DNA of 64,000 nt. It comes from Dermatemys mawii (Eukaryota; Chordata; Testudines; Dermatemydidae). The stretch spans positions 2,693,109-2,757,108 of the forward strand of contig ML677330.1 of NCBI GenBank assembly GCA_007922305.1, given 5' to 3'. The notes under the pieces were generated by a model. That model was not told the DNA's origin, made no database searches, and saw only the letters and a list, made by a program, of their open reading frames with translations. The translations under genes were made by a program, and so were the position numbers. Shown one piece after another: positions 47,578-58,592 of this stretch (its first letter is position 1; each line of letters opens with the position of its first letter).

Positions 47578-47802
47578 CTCAACAGTCCGGTTACTTTATA
47601 CATTTTTCTCTGCCTCAACACACTGATGGGCAGTTCTTAAAACATCTTTGGGCAATGATCGTGTGTTGAAATCTCTTTCTAATACTCGCTGACAGGCACA
47701 TGCAGTGGCAACAAGTGCAATTCTGGAATCCTACTGAAAGATTGTGGATGCATTAGAAAGTACAGCTGAAGACCAATCACAAAAGGGAGAGATTATACCT
47801 GA

Positions 47803-48478
47803 GGCCATGGTTACACTGGCACTTTATAGCGCTATAAAGCCCCCACGAGCGCTATAACCTACTCCCCGTCCACACTGGCAAGGCACTAATAGCGCTATAA
47901 CTGCTGAGTTATAGCGCTATTATTAATCCACCTCCGCATGGGGAATAAGGGCTGTAGCGCAGCTGCTGTAGCGCTACAGCAAGAATGTGGACACCCACTG
48001 CGCTACAAGTAATCTCTGGAGATGCCTAGAGCCATTTAAGGCAATTGACGTCTCTTCCCTTTGTTTTGAACTCGGCTGGAGGAATGCGGAAGTACCTCTT
48101 TAGAGTTTCTTTCTTAACTTCGCAGATAAGCAATGCAAATGTTTAAGGAGGGAGCCTGTGTGAAAACAAAGCCTTCTGTGAATGGAGGCTCACTGACAGG
48201 CTTTCAGAAAAACGAAAAAACCACTGTCTCTCTCCCTCCGCATACACACAACGCGTCCCCCCTCACCCCCCTCGTTTAAAAAGCACGTTGCACCCAGCTG
48301 AATGCTGGGATACCTGCCCTAATGCGCTGCTCTTAATGCCGCATTAAGTGCCCCAAATGTGGCCATGCTATACCGCAGGAGCATCTGAGTGTGGACATAC
48401 AATAGCGCTATACATATTACTGTATAAGGGGACCGCTATAACCTATAGCGCTATAATCTTGTAAGTGTAACCATACCC
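47803..48478. mobile_element. Harbinger-like MITE (676 bp) inside hAT transposase
   Basis: Termini GGCCATGGTTACAC and GTGTAACCATACCC are inverted repeats with two mismatches; tatagcgctata follows each terminus closely. TGA is duplicated at 47800-47802 and 48479-48481, and excision with one TGA restores the transposase frame, which fixes both boundaries. The interior repeats tagcgctata and gctgtagcgctac palindromes; the rest is non-coding. Confidence 0.93.
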
Positions 48479-48835
48479 TGAGGCAGAAAACATTGCAAAC
48501 AAGATGCAAGAACTAGAGTCTGTATTCATATTGACCACATGGAATGAAATTTTACAACACTTTTACCACACAAAAGTAAAGCTCTCCAAGAAAAAGAATT
48601 GGATTTGAAAACATGTGCAGACCTCCGTCAATCATTAGCAGACCATTTACACACTTTGAGGAATGATTTCGAAAGCTTTGAAGACATATCAAAAGAGATC
48701 TTGCCCGATACTAACTACAAAGAAGCCCAGTCCCACAAGCGAATCAGGAAAAAACAAGCAAATGATAGCAGTACAACAGAAACAGCATTGAATCCTAGAG
48801 ACAAATTTCATGTATCTACTTACTACGTTATAATT

Positions 48836-49130
48836 CAGGGATCAGCAACCTTGGCACATAGGACCTCACCCTTAGCAGGCCCAGCTAGTTTGTTTACTTG
48901 CCATTTCGCTGACTGTGGCTCCCACTGGCCGCGGTTCACAGTCTCGGTCAAATGGGCGCTGAGGGAAGTGGCAGCCAGCTCTGCACCGCTTCCCGCAGCC
49001 CCCATTGGACTGGGATGGCAAACCGCAGTCAGTGGGAGCTGTGATCAGCAAAACGGCAAGTAAACAAACTGGCGGGGCCCACTAAAGGTGCTTACCCTGG
49101 GGTCCCATGCTCCAAGGTTGCCAATCCCTG
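48836..49130. mobile_element. hAT non-autonomous element (295 bp) inside hAT transposase
   Basis: Starts CAGGGATCAGCAACCTTGG and ends CCAAGGTTGCCAATCCCTG, a 19-bp inverted repeat with one mismatch. Target duplication ttataatt is perfect at 48828-48835 and 49131-49138. Excision restores the reading frame of the host transposase. The body is itself GC-rich and partly inverted (cccactggccgcggttc / gcagtcagtgggag). A fragment of the same family is at 43500. Confidence 0.96.
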
Positions 49131-50365
49131 TTATAATTGATACACTTGAAGCTCATATGAAGAGGAGAAGTGAAGTATACGAAGTAGTATCAAGTAGATT
49201 TTTTTCTAAAGGATATGGACTTATCCAATGAACAATATTCACAAGGTTTCCAAAAGCTAGTTGACTCACACCCTATTGACTTGAACATGAATCTCTGTGA
49301 AGAAGTACGGCAGTTCTACTGTTATATGCGCGCAAATTTTAATGAAACAGGAAAAATGAAATTCAGTCACAATGATCTTCAGGACACACTACTGAAAGAC
49401 GGAATACAATGTGTATTTCCAAATGTAGAGATCGCACTATGTATTTTTCTAACATTGATAATTACTAACTGCTCCACAGAACACTCTTTTTCTCAGCTGA
49501 AAAGAATAAAAAACCCTCAGAGAACAACAATGTGTCAGGACAGACTTGATTCACTTTCCCTATTGTGTATGGAAGTGGATATGCTTTGTTAAGTCAGCTT
49601 CGATGAACTTATCCAGAATTTTGCAATCCGAAAATCTGGAAGGAAGCTATTTTAATTTCAGCATACATTTAAGATTTGTGTGATTTTGAAAAATAAAATT
49701 TTATTTTACGGTATAATATTGTTTTTATTTTGAATTACATATGCGGGGGGGCACTATTATCTTTTCAGTGCTTAGGGCCTCTAAAGGTCTTAATCCGGCC
49801 CGCCCGGGTAACACCCACCAGGCAAAATGCTTCCAGTCTAAATAGCTAGTTGTAAAGGGCCTAGTCAGGGTATTGGGCCATTATTAAAACAATAGGCCTT
49901 AGGAAAAGCTTATCCCCCACCTGGGAGCCTTCCTAAGAACGCTCCAGACAGCTTCCAAGTAATGGCTGCTAGGACTCTGCAAGGGCATGTGACCAGACCA
50001 CATGACGCTGGACTCCATGTTGGGGACCTGTATTTCCACAAACTGGGCTGGGAACTATTTTTGGCACAAAGAGTTCTCGCCATATGCTAAAGATATTGAA
50101 GGCAGGGAGTGACCTCATCTGTTGTTCTTCATTCCCCCACAACTCAACACTGAGAAAAGCTCTGAAAGTAAAGGACTGGGAACAGGGGGACCCCAACCTG
50201 CAAAACAAGTGCAGCTTGTCCCTTAAGGCATGGTCTAGAGCTTGTCACAGCAGCACAGTGTGAGAGGGAGCCAAGGCTAGTCAGTCAGAGGGCTCAGTGG
50301 TACCCCAGTTCCAGGTGGCACCCCAGGGAACCCACCACAACCTGTTTCAGTGCTTCAAATGTGTT

Positions 50366-52796
50366 TCAGTCCCAGTGACATCAAAGTCCCATTGAAGTCA
50401 AAGGGACTGAAGCACTTGCTGAAAATTGAGCATGTGCTTAGTCTCAAGGCTTAAAATTCTCCCTTGTACAGAGAGTCAATCCATGGACTATGCACTATTT
50501 AAATTCTTCTTGAGCCTTGTTTTGAGGGCTAAAGTGAGAGTCAAATGATTCATAGTCCTTATGTTGGCCTTCAGCACATGGATGAACTTATTCACAAAAA
50601 AGATGGGTAAAAAAACAAAATCTGAGAGGCATATATAATCTAAGCCTTTTGAGGCAGAGATGATGTCTCCCTATGTTTTTGCACAGCACTATCACAAAGG
50701 GCCCTGATTATGACTGGGAGGTCTCTTGGTGTTACAGTAACAGAAATATTAAATAATAACACACAAAAATCCTCCACCCAGGAAGCAATAAGTATGGAAT
50801 TCTTACTCACAGGTAGGCAATAAAAGTTTTATATTATAATTGTCTCAAATTCCAACTCCTAAAAATCCCTTTTATATTTAATACACAATAATTTCCTTAT
50901 TGTGTATCGTGATATTTAGGTAACCTGAGAAAGCTAGAAAGGGATTCCTGCTGATTTCTCTCCTCCAGGCTACTCATAAAGAGAATGATGTATAACATGA
51001 AAAATTTTATTTTAGAATCACTGCAGACTTTCATTTTACAAAGTTAAGAACAAGATTAGGGGAAATTCTTCCTCAAAAATTAGAATCCCTTTTTTGGGGC
51101 CACCTTTCCTGTAGCTGTTTCTTCCTAATCACAATTCCATATGTACAAATGTGTGTCCACAACTGAAGTCCTCTTTTCCTTTCTCAGTCTGTTGACACCA
51201 ATAAGCCGCACAAACCCTTTGATAACACAACTTCTGAGAGGAATAGATGTACAGTTAGCATATCCAGTGAGATATAACAGGGGCACATTTTCAAAGGTGG
51301 GCACACTGGATGTACTTGCAGAAAGATTGGCGCAGCCATATAACAACACTTCATTGGTGCATGCACTTTGGATAGCTGTGCACACAAATGTGCAGTTCGG
51401 CATGTAATTCCCGGATTTGCACATGCAAAAAGAAAGCAATTTTTTCAAGCACACCCACTGACCTCATACTGGAAAATTTTACCCAAAGAATCAATTATGA
51501 GGAAGATTAAAAAAACCAAACCTTACTATTTACACCATCTGAAAAAGAACTGGGTTGATCAGAATAATATGCACGTGACTTAAGTGGGTAACCTAGGGAC
51601 CTGGCTCCACAATTTTTGATTATATGCAAATTCTGCCAAGGCATAATGCTATCATTAATCAGAGGTTACATGTGGCTACCTACCATGTATCTGTGTTCCT
51701 TCATCTTTGGAAACCACCTATAGGCGCAAGAGGATAGTGCAGTCTCCATGATCAATCATTAGCCTCTCTACTAAGACTGCCACCAAGGAGGCATACTAGT
51801 GCCATTTGTCAAGTAGACCCCTGAGTATTAGATATTGGAGCAAGACCAACAATCTAATTTCACATGCACTACTAAAAAGCTAAGAGAAGCAATGGCTTTT
51901 GATCACTAATGACTGGAGCTGAATTCAAGGCAGTCATTTAAAAGTGAAAGACTCCATCCCCTTTACCAATCTCCTGAGCCACCCCGTTCCATTCTCACAG
52001 TACAGAAACCAGTGTGATTCTCCTCTCCCACCAGTGACACCCAGGACAAGTTTCACTGGAGTTGCACCAGTGTAAAACTGGAGTAGGTGAGAGAAGAACT
52101 AGGCCCTTCATGTTTTAGACAGTTTACATGACAGGAACACTTTTCACCCATTCTTTCCCCTGCAGCCAAACCAAAGTGACCCAGTTTTCCCAGATACTTC
52201 CAAAGCCAAAACATTTCTTTTTAAACATTATGATTTCCTTACACTCCAATCAATCATAAAAAAATTACAAGTAAAAATAAACAAGATAAACATGGCCCTG
52301 GATTATCTCCAAAGGCCTGTGGGACCATTGCAGGCAGAGGATAATATAATTAAATGCGGGCAGTCTATTGACTGCTGTCACACTCGGATGGGTGAAAGCT
52401 GAAGCAGTTTGTCCTGTTGCAAACATTTGCTTCACAGTCACACAACTGAATTTAGCATGGAAAGCTTCCGCAGGCATTAGTAACGTCTTACCTCACTCAC
52501 GTGTAGGAATAATATAACCTTTTCAACTTTGTGGGCAAAAATTCCTTCTCACATCCATACTCCAGTCTTCTATGCAGATAAGGCACTCAGGTCTGCAGAG
52601 ATGCACAGGCTGCAAATAAATGAGCAAGGGAACAGAGTTAAAACAGTACCTCCTGTGGAAAATATAGGAAAGAACATATAAAATGTACTGATGTACTTTA
52701 CCAAAAGGAGGGTGTGGAGGGATTACACTGAGTATGCTGGAGTTTGCCCATTTCTGAGGCTGGTAAATCACCTATACAAAGATGAGTTATTCGAGG
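50366..52796. other. Gene-free stretch with one LINE tail
   Basis: Apart from 50638-50762 nothing has definable ends. The opposed frames at 51125-51454 (109 codons, minus) and 51141-51407 (plus) lack motifs. Confidence 0.45.
50638..50762 (+). mobile_element. LINE (L2/L3-like) 3' tail
   Basis: Words taagccttttgaggcagaga, tttttgcacagcactatcac, aaagggccctgattatgact and a terminal aaatattaaataataac match the tail of the LINE at 54690 (gctctaaagagct..., gtttatacaacatctaaca, atacaaatagtaaaataag). Confidence 0.65.
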
Positions 52797-53139
52797 TAGG
52801 GTGAGCAGCCATTCCTAATTGGGCAGGATAGTCCCAAAATGCACATAGCAAGTCCCGGTCCTGAGCTGCAGGGGCAGTGCTTCAGGTGGGAGCAGTGTGC
52901 AGAGCCACCTTGCTGCCCCTACACATAGGAGCCTGAATGGGGCCATGCCGCTGCTTCTGGGAGAGGCATGGAGTGGCCCCTGACCCTGCTTCCCAGCTGG
53001 ACTGACGGAGTGGGGCAAGCCCCAGAACCCACTCCTCAGCAGGGGTTCAAGGGTTGGCTTAAAATGGCTGGTAGGCCTGATCCAGCCTATAGGCCATAGT
53101 ATGCCCACCTCTGCCGGTGGGCAAACTATGGCCTATAGG
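52797..53139. mobile_element. GC-rich repeat ending in a strong palindrome
   Basis: 52797-53085 is GC-rich and unlike its neighbours. It ends in an inverted repeat of 24-bp arms (53086-53109 and 53116-53139) with one mismatch and a 6-base loop; the arm contains ggccatagt(a/t)tgcccacc, a hAT-style terminal motif (compare cagggg TGGGCAAACT at 11057). It probably represents the terminus of a hAT-like element with an adjoining inverted end. Confidence 0.6.
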
Positions 53140-54224
53140 TACTGCAAGATAATATGCTTGTCACTGAACAATGTGCAGTCTCATATATGCACACACAGTC
53201 GGGGTAAGCATAGGAAGGAGATTTAGCCTAAACCCAAAATTTTCTGGTGGTTCTGGTTTTTAGGGTTATTTTCATGACTTCTGTAGCACAATATATTTGC
53301 ACTAGTGCTGTAGATGGCAAATTAACTTTTTGATGCCATTTTCAGGTATTGGCTAGCTGTTTATTTTTCATACACTGGGATGTTCCAAGCACGTGTGAAC
53401 ACTGTGTTTCATCACGAGACTAATTAAACAATGCACCTGGGAGAGGACATACCCTGCAGCTCATTGTTTATGAGATCATCCTACCAGAGATCCACATCTG
53501 TGCCGGGTGTAGCATACGGCATCAAGTTCTCAGAGAACACATGTCCTTAGCAATATTGCCAACAACAGGTCTTTGAAATGGCCTGTCAATATTTTCAAAG
53601 CTAGTTCTTATGCCAGTATTGCCGAGGCAGTCTCTCCTTTGGTGTGTATTTGTATATAAAAAGATACCAAGAATAGATAAATGTCAGCACCTGGTTTAAT
53701 CCTGACTCATTCCCACATGACTCATTTGGGTGTCAAAGGATGGCAAACAAACTGGCAATATGATTGCGTTGCTAGATGAGAGGCCAAATAACAGCCTGTC
53801 TGCTTTCATGGATCATAGAATAATCATGTACAGTTTTTACCTGTACAGATCTGCAACAGGCAGAGAGCTGATTTTATTTTGCTAGTCACAGGCAGAAAAG
53901 TAGCTCCTCAAATCCCCTAACAGGCCTTTGGGCCTGCCTCAGATAGGGGAGTAATGACAGCATCCATCAGAGCCATCAGGCAACCCTCCATTGTGTGTCA
54001 CAATGCAAACAGCACATCAGAAAGTGCTTTCTAGCATTTGGAGAAGGTCGGGACTGACTTTAAAAGGGACCTTGGACAAATCAGTTTAATCTCAATCTGC
54101 CTCAGTTTATCTATCTATTTACAAAACAATTTCCATTCTCAAAGGGTTTGTGAGAAGATTTGTGGTAGTGAAATCTGATTTAAACAGCCTGAGAAGGTAT
54201 AGGCAGCAAGTACAAGAGACCAGG
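53140..54224. other. Gene-free stretch
   Basis: No feature with definable ends; a possible MIR-like scrap lies at about 54068-54150 (ccttggacaaatcagttta, ctgcctcagtttatctatc). Confidence 0.45.
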
Positions 54225-54640
54225 GGAGGTTAAGCCTCCCCAAACTGCTAGCCTTCTGCTTTTGGAGTACACCGGAGTTGAAAGGGTGGATGCTCCGGCT
54301 GTGACCCTGCCTGCACTCCGCCCCAAGGCCCCGCTCCTGCTCATCCTCTTCCCCAAAACCTTCCCATCCCTGCTCTGCCCACATGGGGACCTTGCAGAAG
54401 AGGGTGAAGAGGTGCATGCAAGGGGTGAGTGACCGGCCATCTGGTTGGCTGGCCAATGGGTGGGACCAAGGGAGCAGGCAAAGAGGCATGAGCAGCAGGC
54501 AGGGGTGGGGCCTCAGAGAAGGAGCTGAATGGGGCCAGAGGTGGAGCCTGGGTGGGACTTCATGGGGAGGAGCTGAGCAGGGGAAGGCCTCAGGGCAGGC
54601 CTGAGGTCTGGGTATACACAGCCTCCCTAAATGGAGGAGT
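54225..54640. repeat. GC-rich unclassified repeat
   Basis: Opens with the near-palindrome ggggaggttaagcctcccc and ends near acagcctccctaaatgg; GC content exceeds both flanks and repeated gggtgggg/ggagctga words occur. The frames are compositional. Class unknown. Confidence 0.4.
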
Positions 54641-54689
54641 CATGTGCCGCCCATGTGACAAGGATTCCCCTAGTGCAAAGGAAGTTTCA

Positions 54690-55740
54690 CTCCAACTTTC
54701 TGTAGCAGTTCCACAGGGCTCAGCCCTACTCTACTCCCCGCAACATTTATCTCTGGGTAAACTCATTCACAAAACAGAAATTCAACTGCCATCACCATGA
54801 GGATGATTCACAAATACACCTCTACATGTCAAACCTGTCTGCTTCTGTCCAAACTAATATCTCAGATTATCTCTCGGATATCTCCTTGTGGATGACTAGC
54901 TGTCAGCTCAAACTCAACATGGCTAAAACAGAGATACTAATAGCCTCTCCACCTCATGTCCTCCTCGTTGCCCCCTTTCTCAAGTGCTGTGGGCAACACT
55001 TCCATATTGCCAGTCAGTCACTCATGACCATAACCTGGGCATCATCTTCAACTCAGACCTCTTTCAAGGTCCTCATATCTGGGCTAAGTCTTGCATATTC
55101 TTTTTGCATAACATCTCTAAAATATGGCTTTCTTACCCAGGCACAATGCTAAAACTCTTATCCAAGCTCTTATCTCGTGTTTTGATTACTGCAACAACCT
55201 TCTCTCTGGCCTTAATACATGCACTCCTTCATCCAACATAAACCACTTGTCTTCACTTTCAAGGCCTTTCACGGCCCTTCCACCTTACCTATCATCTTTC
55301 ACTTACTGTAGAAATGTCAGTTCCCGCCTCCAGTCAGCCCATGATGGAAGCTTCCATCATCCACTTGTTAAATTCACGAACAAGCACATTCTTTCCCATA
55401 CTACCTCACACACTCTCCATAAACATCTGAAAAATGAACTCCCTAGCCTCCTTCAAAATCCTTCTCAAAACTCTACTTTTCCACAATGCCTACAAAAAAC
55501 TTGACAACGTTTAGGCTGCTGATGTGCTGAGACCAGTGCCTAATGTGCTGACCAATATGGTCTCATTGTTTCCTGGTTGTCTGTATCCATCTGTTGCATC
55601 TTGTCTTATACTTAGCTCCTGCTCTAAAGAGCTAACAATCTATCTTTTTGTTCTGTGTTTATACAACATCTAACACAAGGAGGTCCTTGCGGATGACTAG
55701 GGCCATGGCAATACAAATAGTAAAATAAGAATAATAATTG
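54690..55740 (+). pseudogene. L2/L3-like LINE, 3' part of ORF2 and 3' UTR
   Basis: The plus strand encodes reverse-transcriptase words in three frames: SVAVPQGSALLYSP (PQGS block), then HLYMSNLSASVQTN and ISLWMTSCQLKLNMAKTEIL (the thumb-side W..SN.LKLN.DKTE block), then HDHNLGIIFNSDL and FFLHNISKIWLSYPG, and finally ALISCFDYCNNLLSGLN (the DYCN block). The YADD region is degraded (gaggatgattca). Frame changes occur near 54980 and 55130. The 3' end contains a tail with aatacaaatagtaaaataag. The order PQGS...LKLN.(D/A)KTE...LGIIFDSDL...DYCN fits L2 and its relatives. Confidence 0.85.
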
Positions 55741-56384
55741 GCCGATATCAACATAGCTAGCCCTATGCCAGTCACTTAGGAAGCTTAAAGCATGAGAGGA
55801 ATGTTGGAGGCAAAGTTAAAACACTGCTTCACTCCAGCTATCCCTGGCTGATACAATGGCCTTTGGGGGACTGGTGCAGTTGGGCATTAGTTAGAAAAGC
55901 CTCTACCAAACCCCAAGATCAGGAAGGGGAGAAATAAAGGTGGCATATGGAACATTTTTGCCTCCTGCATCACCCCCCCCCCCACCCCAGTCAGGTCCTG
56001 CACTAAGTGCAGATCAGCTAGCCCTAGGATTGATCCTTGTTAGGTGTTTATTCCCCTCTACTTGGAGTAGAAACTAAATGCAGCAGTTCAGATACCTCTA
56101 GGTGCTAACCTCTGATTAATGTTTATTTCTAAATGGCCACCCCTTCACACTGGGGCATCTGCTTCCACCCAGAACAAACAGTGCACAGACAGGCAAAAAT
56201 GAAGAAAAGAATTAACCAGTATTTCCAGTAACTGTTTTTCTTCAGAACTCAGACAAGGACAACTCTTTGTGAAATCAAATGATGCGCCACGGAGCCCAGT
56301 CAGCCATAATCCAGGAAACAAAAAACCCATCATACTTACTGTCTTGACAAAATGATGTCATACTGTGGACCCCAAGTTTAAATT
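55741..56384. other. Gene-free spacer
   Basis: A C10-type run at about 55975 is the only notable feature. Confidence 0.45.
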
Positions 56385-56387
56385 AAT

Positions 56388-56510
56388 TATTAGTCAACAC
56401 TTATGCTGTGGTAACACCAACAGGCCTCAGGGTCCCGTTGTGCTAGGTACAAACACACAGTAAAGGATAGTCCCTGTCTCCAAACACTTTACAGTCCACA
56501 GCACAAGATG
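56388..56510 (-). mobile_element. LINE (L2/L3-like) 3' tail, minus orientation
   Basis: Plus-strand words gtggtaacaccaacaggcct, agggtcccgttgtgctagg, tacaaacacacagtaaag and ccaaacactttacagtc are the reverse complement of the tail type at 50638 and 55620, here in the opposite orientation. Confidence 0.65.
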
Positions 56511-56619
56511 TACCAGGAAAGGGAAAAACACACAGGCAGGGTGGGGAGGGATAATGGGCTATCGCTAATAAGAGATGTTTCAGGATAGACTAGCTGTCTA
56601 TGTAGTTCATAATGTCAGG

Positions 56620-56990
56620 AGCGAGCTGCTTGAGTTGAGTCTGAGGACTGGCCAGCCTAGGCTCCAGGCTGGTTAATGAGCTCAGCTGGATTACAGTTGG
56701 ACTGCCTGATTGGCTGACCTGCCTGATTGGCTGACAGGAGCCAGCAGACCTGCTTTTAAGTTCAGGAGCAGGTTACTGACTGCTCACTGCTTTTGTCTGC
56801 CACTGTGATTACTCCTGTGCCTTATTCCCAGCCTTATTCTCATCCTGCTCCAGCCCTACTTCCTCCTGACTCTCAACTCTGGTTCCTCACTCCTGCTCTA
56901 GGCACCGGGTCCTGACAACCCATGCCCTGGTTGTGACACACAGATGTAATAAACCCTTCTGTAGCAGCCTGTCCTAATATTTCGTTATTG
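56620..56990. repeat. Unclassified repeat-like segment with tandem 17-mer
   Basis: Contains the 17-bp unit ctgcctgattggctgac twice in tandem (56702-56718 and 56719-56735), each holding a CCAAT-box sequence on the minus strand (attgg), followed by tgcttttaagttcagg and a CT-rich stretch of cctgctcc/ctcctgact words. It resembles promoter-bearing element 5' ends or LTRs, but no boundary or TSD is visible. Confidence 0.4.
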
Positions 56991-57738
56991 ATTCATTTTA
57001 GGGCTACATTAGAAAGTGGGTCTTTTGGCTAGTTGACTAGGAAGACAAAGTTTGCTATATATACATAATGATACTGTGGTTGTTACATGAGGGAAGAGGA
57101 AAACAAAGCATGAAGACAAGCTTTTGAGTCATCCTGCTTCGTGCTTATGCCAGATGTTGTAGAATTAAGGAACAGGCACTGACATGCACTCATGAGAGAA
57201 TATGCTGTTGCTTTAGATTTAGTCTCTCCCAGAAAGTGCTGCTGCAGGGCAGTGGGACTAAGGGGAGTTAAAAAAAAAATGGAATGATAACTGGGATAAA
57301 ATGGGGAGGGGAAGAAACTTCTCAGCGTATAAATCTCAAAGTGTCAAAGGCGTTATATCTTTTGACACCTAATTCTCACATGCCTACTCTAATGAGTGCT
57401 GAACAGAGGAACTAGCAAATCTTCTGGATTAATTCTCTTTGTGTATTTCTCCTTATTGATGTTTTACCTTTACAAACCTTAATCCATAAGCATTTGCTCA
57501 GTACTTCTCAGTAGACTCAGCGGGAGATTATGGTAAGATTTTGTTGAGATAAATGGCCTAGACAGGAACGAGAGTCTGTGCTTTCAAGACTGAGGTGTGC
57601 AATACTTTTGTAATGAAATCCAGATCATCGAGAATCCAAAACTCATGTCAATGGCACAAAATGTTTGCCAAAATTTGCAAACATGGAGTGAGATTGGTGA
57701 GAATGAACCTGAGCCAAATTAAGTGAGGCTGGTTTAGG
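56991..57738. other. Gene-free spacer
   Basis: No feature supported. Confidence 0.5.
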
Positions 57739-57932
57739 GCTGGGGCCGTCAGTTATTTTTTGTCAAGATCCAAATTTCTTGGTCAAGGTGTAATCAAGGT
57801 CCAGACTCCAGAGAAACATTTTTCACACTGCAATCATAATGATGATGATAAGTAAATAAAAAGATTTTGCAGTCCATTTGAAAGCATCTGGTGGTTTGGA
57901 TTTGGCCCCCGGTCCACCTATTGACTACCCCT
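57739..57932. mobile_element. hAT-like non-autonomous element (194 bp)
   Basis: Bracketed by a perfect 8-bp direct repeat ggtttagg (57731-57738 and 57933-57940). The ends gctggggccgtcagttatt and tattgactacccct are inverted relatives (GGGGCCGTCAGT / GGGGTAGTCAAT). Interior non-coding; contains gatgatgataag. Confidence 0.82.
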
Positions 57933-58282
57933 GGTTTAGGTTTTCAGATGGTATCACAATACAAACCAATAATAAAATAAAATAATAACATTAAAATCAG
58001 TTTCTGATGTGGTGCCTGATTTCTTGTTTTCCCAGTCTGTTCACAAGTGTCCATCTTATTCATCTCCTACTCACTGCTGCTAGAAGAGCTGGTTAAAATT
58101 TTTCTAAGACTCCCCCCACACAAAATAAAGACAAGTTTTCACCATATAAAAAGAACCCACCCACACAAAAATCCTATTTTCCCACTGGCAACTAGAGTTT
58201 GCCAGCTCTCAAAAAAGGAGAGGGGGGATCCAATTTTTACTTTACAAGAAAGAGCCCCAAAACCTCAGCCTGGATCCATGCT

Positions 58283-58592
58283 GAGGGCTGGCACAACCAC
58301 TAGGTGACCTAGGCAGTCACCTAGGGTGGCACGATTTGCGGGGAAGTTTTTAGCTGCCCTTGGTGGCATTTTGGCGGCAGCTCTTCCTGGGTGGGGCGGC
58401 ACTAGCAGCGAACACTGAGGGGCAGCACGCCGTCCAGAATTGGGGAGGCGCTCAGCAGCATTTCGGCGGCCATGGCCACTTCACCGCATCGTCCGCTAGC
58501 GGTGTTTCGGGGACAGCTCTACAAGGTTTTTGTTTGTTTGTTTGTTTTTTGCTTTGCTGCTTAGGGCGACAAAACAGCTGATGCTGGCACTG
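58283..58592. mobile_element. hAT non-autonomous element (310 bp)
   Basis: A perfect 8-bp direct repeat tccatgct flanks it (58275-58282 and 58593-58600). Ends gagggctggca and tgctggcactg are short inverted repeats. The body has repeated ggcggcac/ggcggca words and a (GTTT)n patch at 58527-58552. Subterminal gacctaggcagtcacctaggg resembles the gcctagggcacc of the 46730 transposon, suggesting it may be mobilised by that family. Confidence 0.9.

Larger units (their letters stand above)
47590..49592 (+). pseudogene. hAT transposase remnant (zinc-finger-MYM-type-1-like group)
   Basis: Three coding blocks remain. Block 1 (about 47611-47799) reads AVLKTSLGNDRVLKSLSNTR and SAILESY with three in-frame TGA stops. 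Block 2 (48479-48835, open frame from 48599) reads LKTCADLRQSLADHLHTLRN, then DTNYKEAQSHKRIRKKQAND and FHVSTYYVII. Block 3 (49131-49592) reads FYCYMRANFNETGKMKFSHN and the C-terminal dimerisation segment IALCIFLTLIITNCSTEHSF, then SQLKRIKNPQRTTM and DRLDSLSLL. Removing the MITE at 47803 and one TGA joins GEII-P-EAENIANKM in frame; removing the element at 48836 joins STYYVII to DTLEAHMK in frame. The N-terminal zinc-finger part is absent. Dead. Confidence 0.88.
46730..49802 (+). mobile_element. hAT transposon (about 3.1 kb), decayed, carrying nested insertions
   Basis: Termini CAGGGCTGGATTA (left) and TTAATCCGGCCCG (right) are inverted repeats, extended by the subterminal pair aagcacgtgcctaggg / cagtgcttagggcc. 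Flanking 8-mers tccaggtg and cccgggta (49803-49810) agree at five positions, with the three differences all transitions. The plus strand encodes hAT transposase remnants (47590-49592). The 5' coding part is gone. It contains insertions at 47168, 47467, 47803 and 48836. Confidence 0.9.
46514..50339 (+). mobile_element. LTR (about 745 bp without insertions), interrupted by hAT
   Basis: Begins TGTGACACTGCACCCC and ends ACCACA, with a perfect 5-bp target duplication acctg at 46509-46513 and 50340-50344, inserted in CR1. It is split between 46729 and 49803 by a hAT transposon. Its 5' text (cctatttgtatgcatgtatc, atttttgtatctgaag, tgactatgtatctgtatttc) resembles the minus strand of the LTR at 41715. 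There are no retroviral genes, so it is another solo LTR. Confidence 0.9.

Noticed and set aside
48599..49063. 154-codon frame that could be called a host gene
   Set aside because: Its first part is hAT transposase and its last part is translation into an inserted MITE, so it is a chimera of transposon sequences.
54139..54489. 116-codon minus-strand frame in GC-rich sequence
   Set aside because: Composition-driven within an unclassified GC-rich repeat; an overlapping second register is also open.
56620..56990. Possible LTR with two CCAAT boxes
   Set aside because: No TG...CA ends or target duplication found; kept only as an unclassified repeat-like segment.
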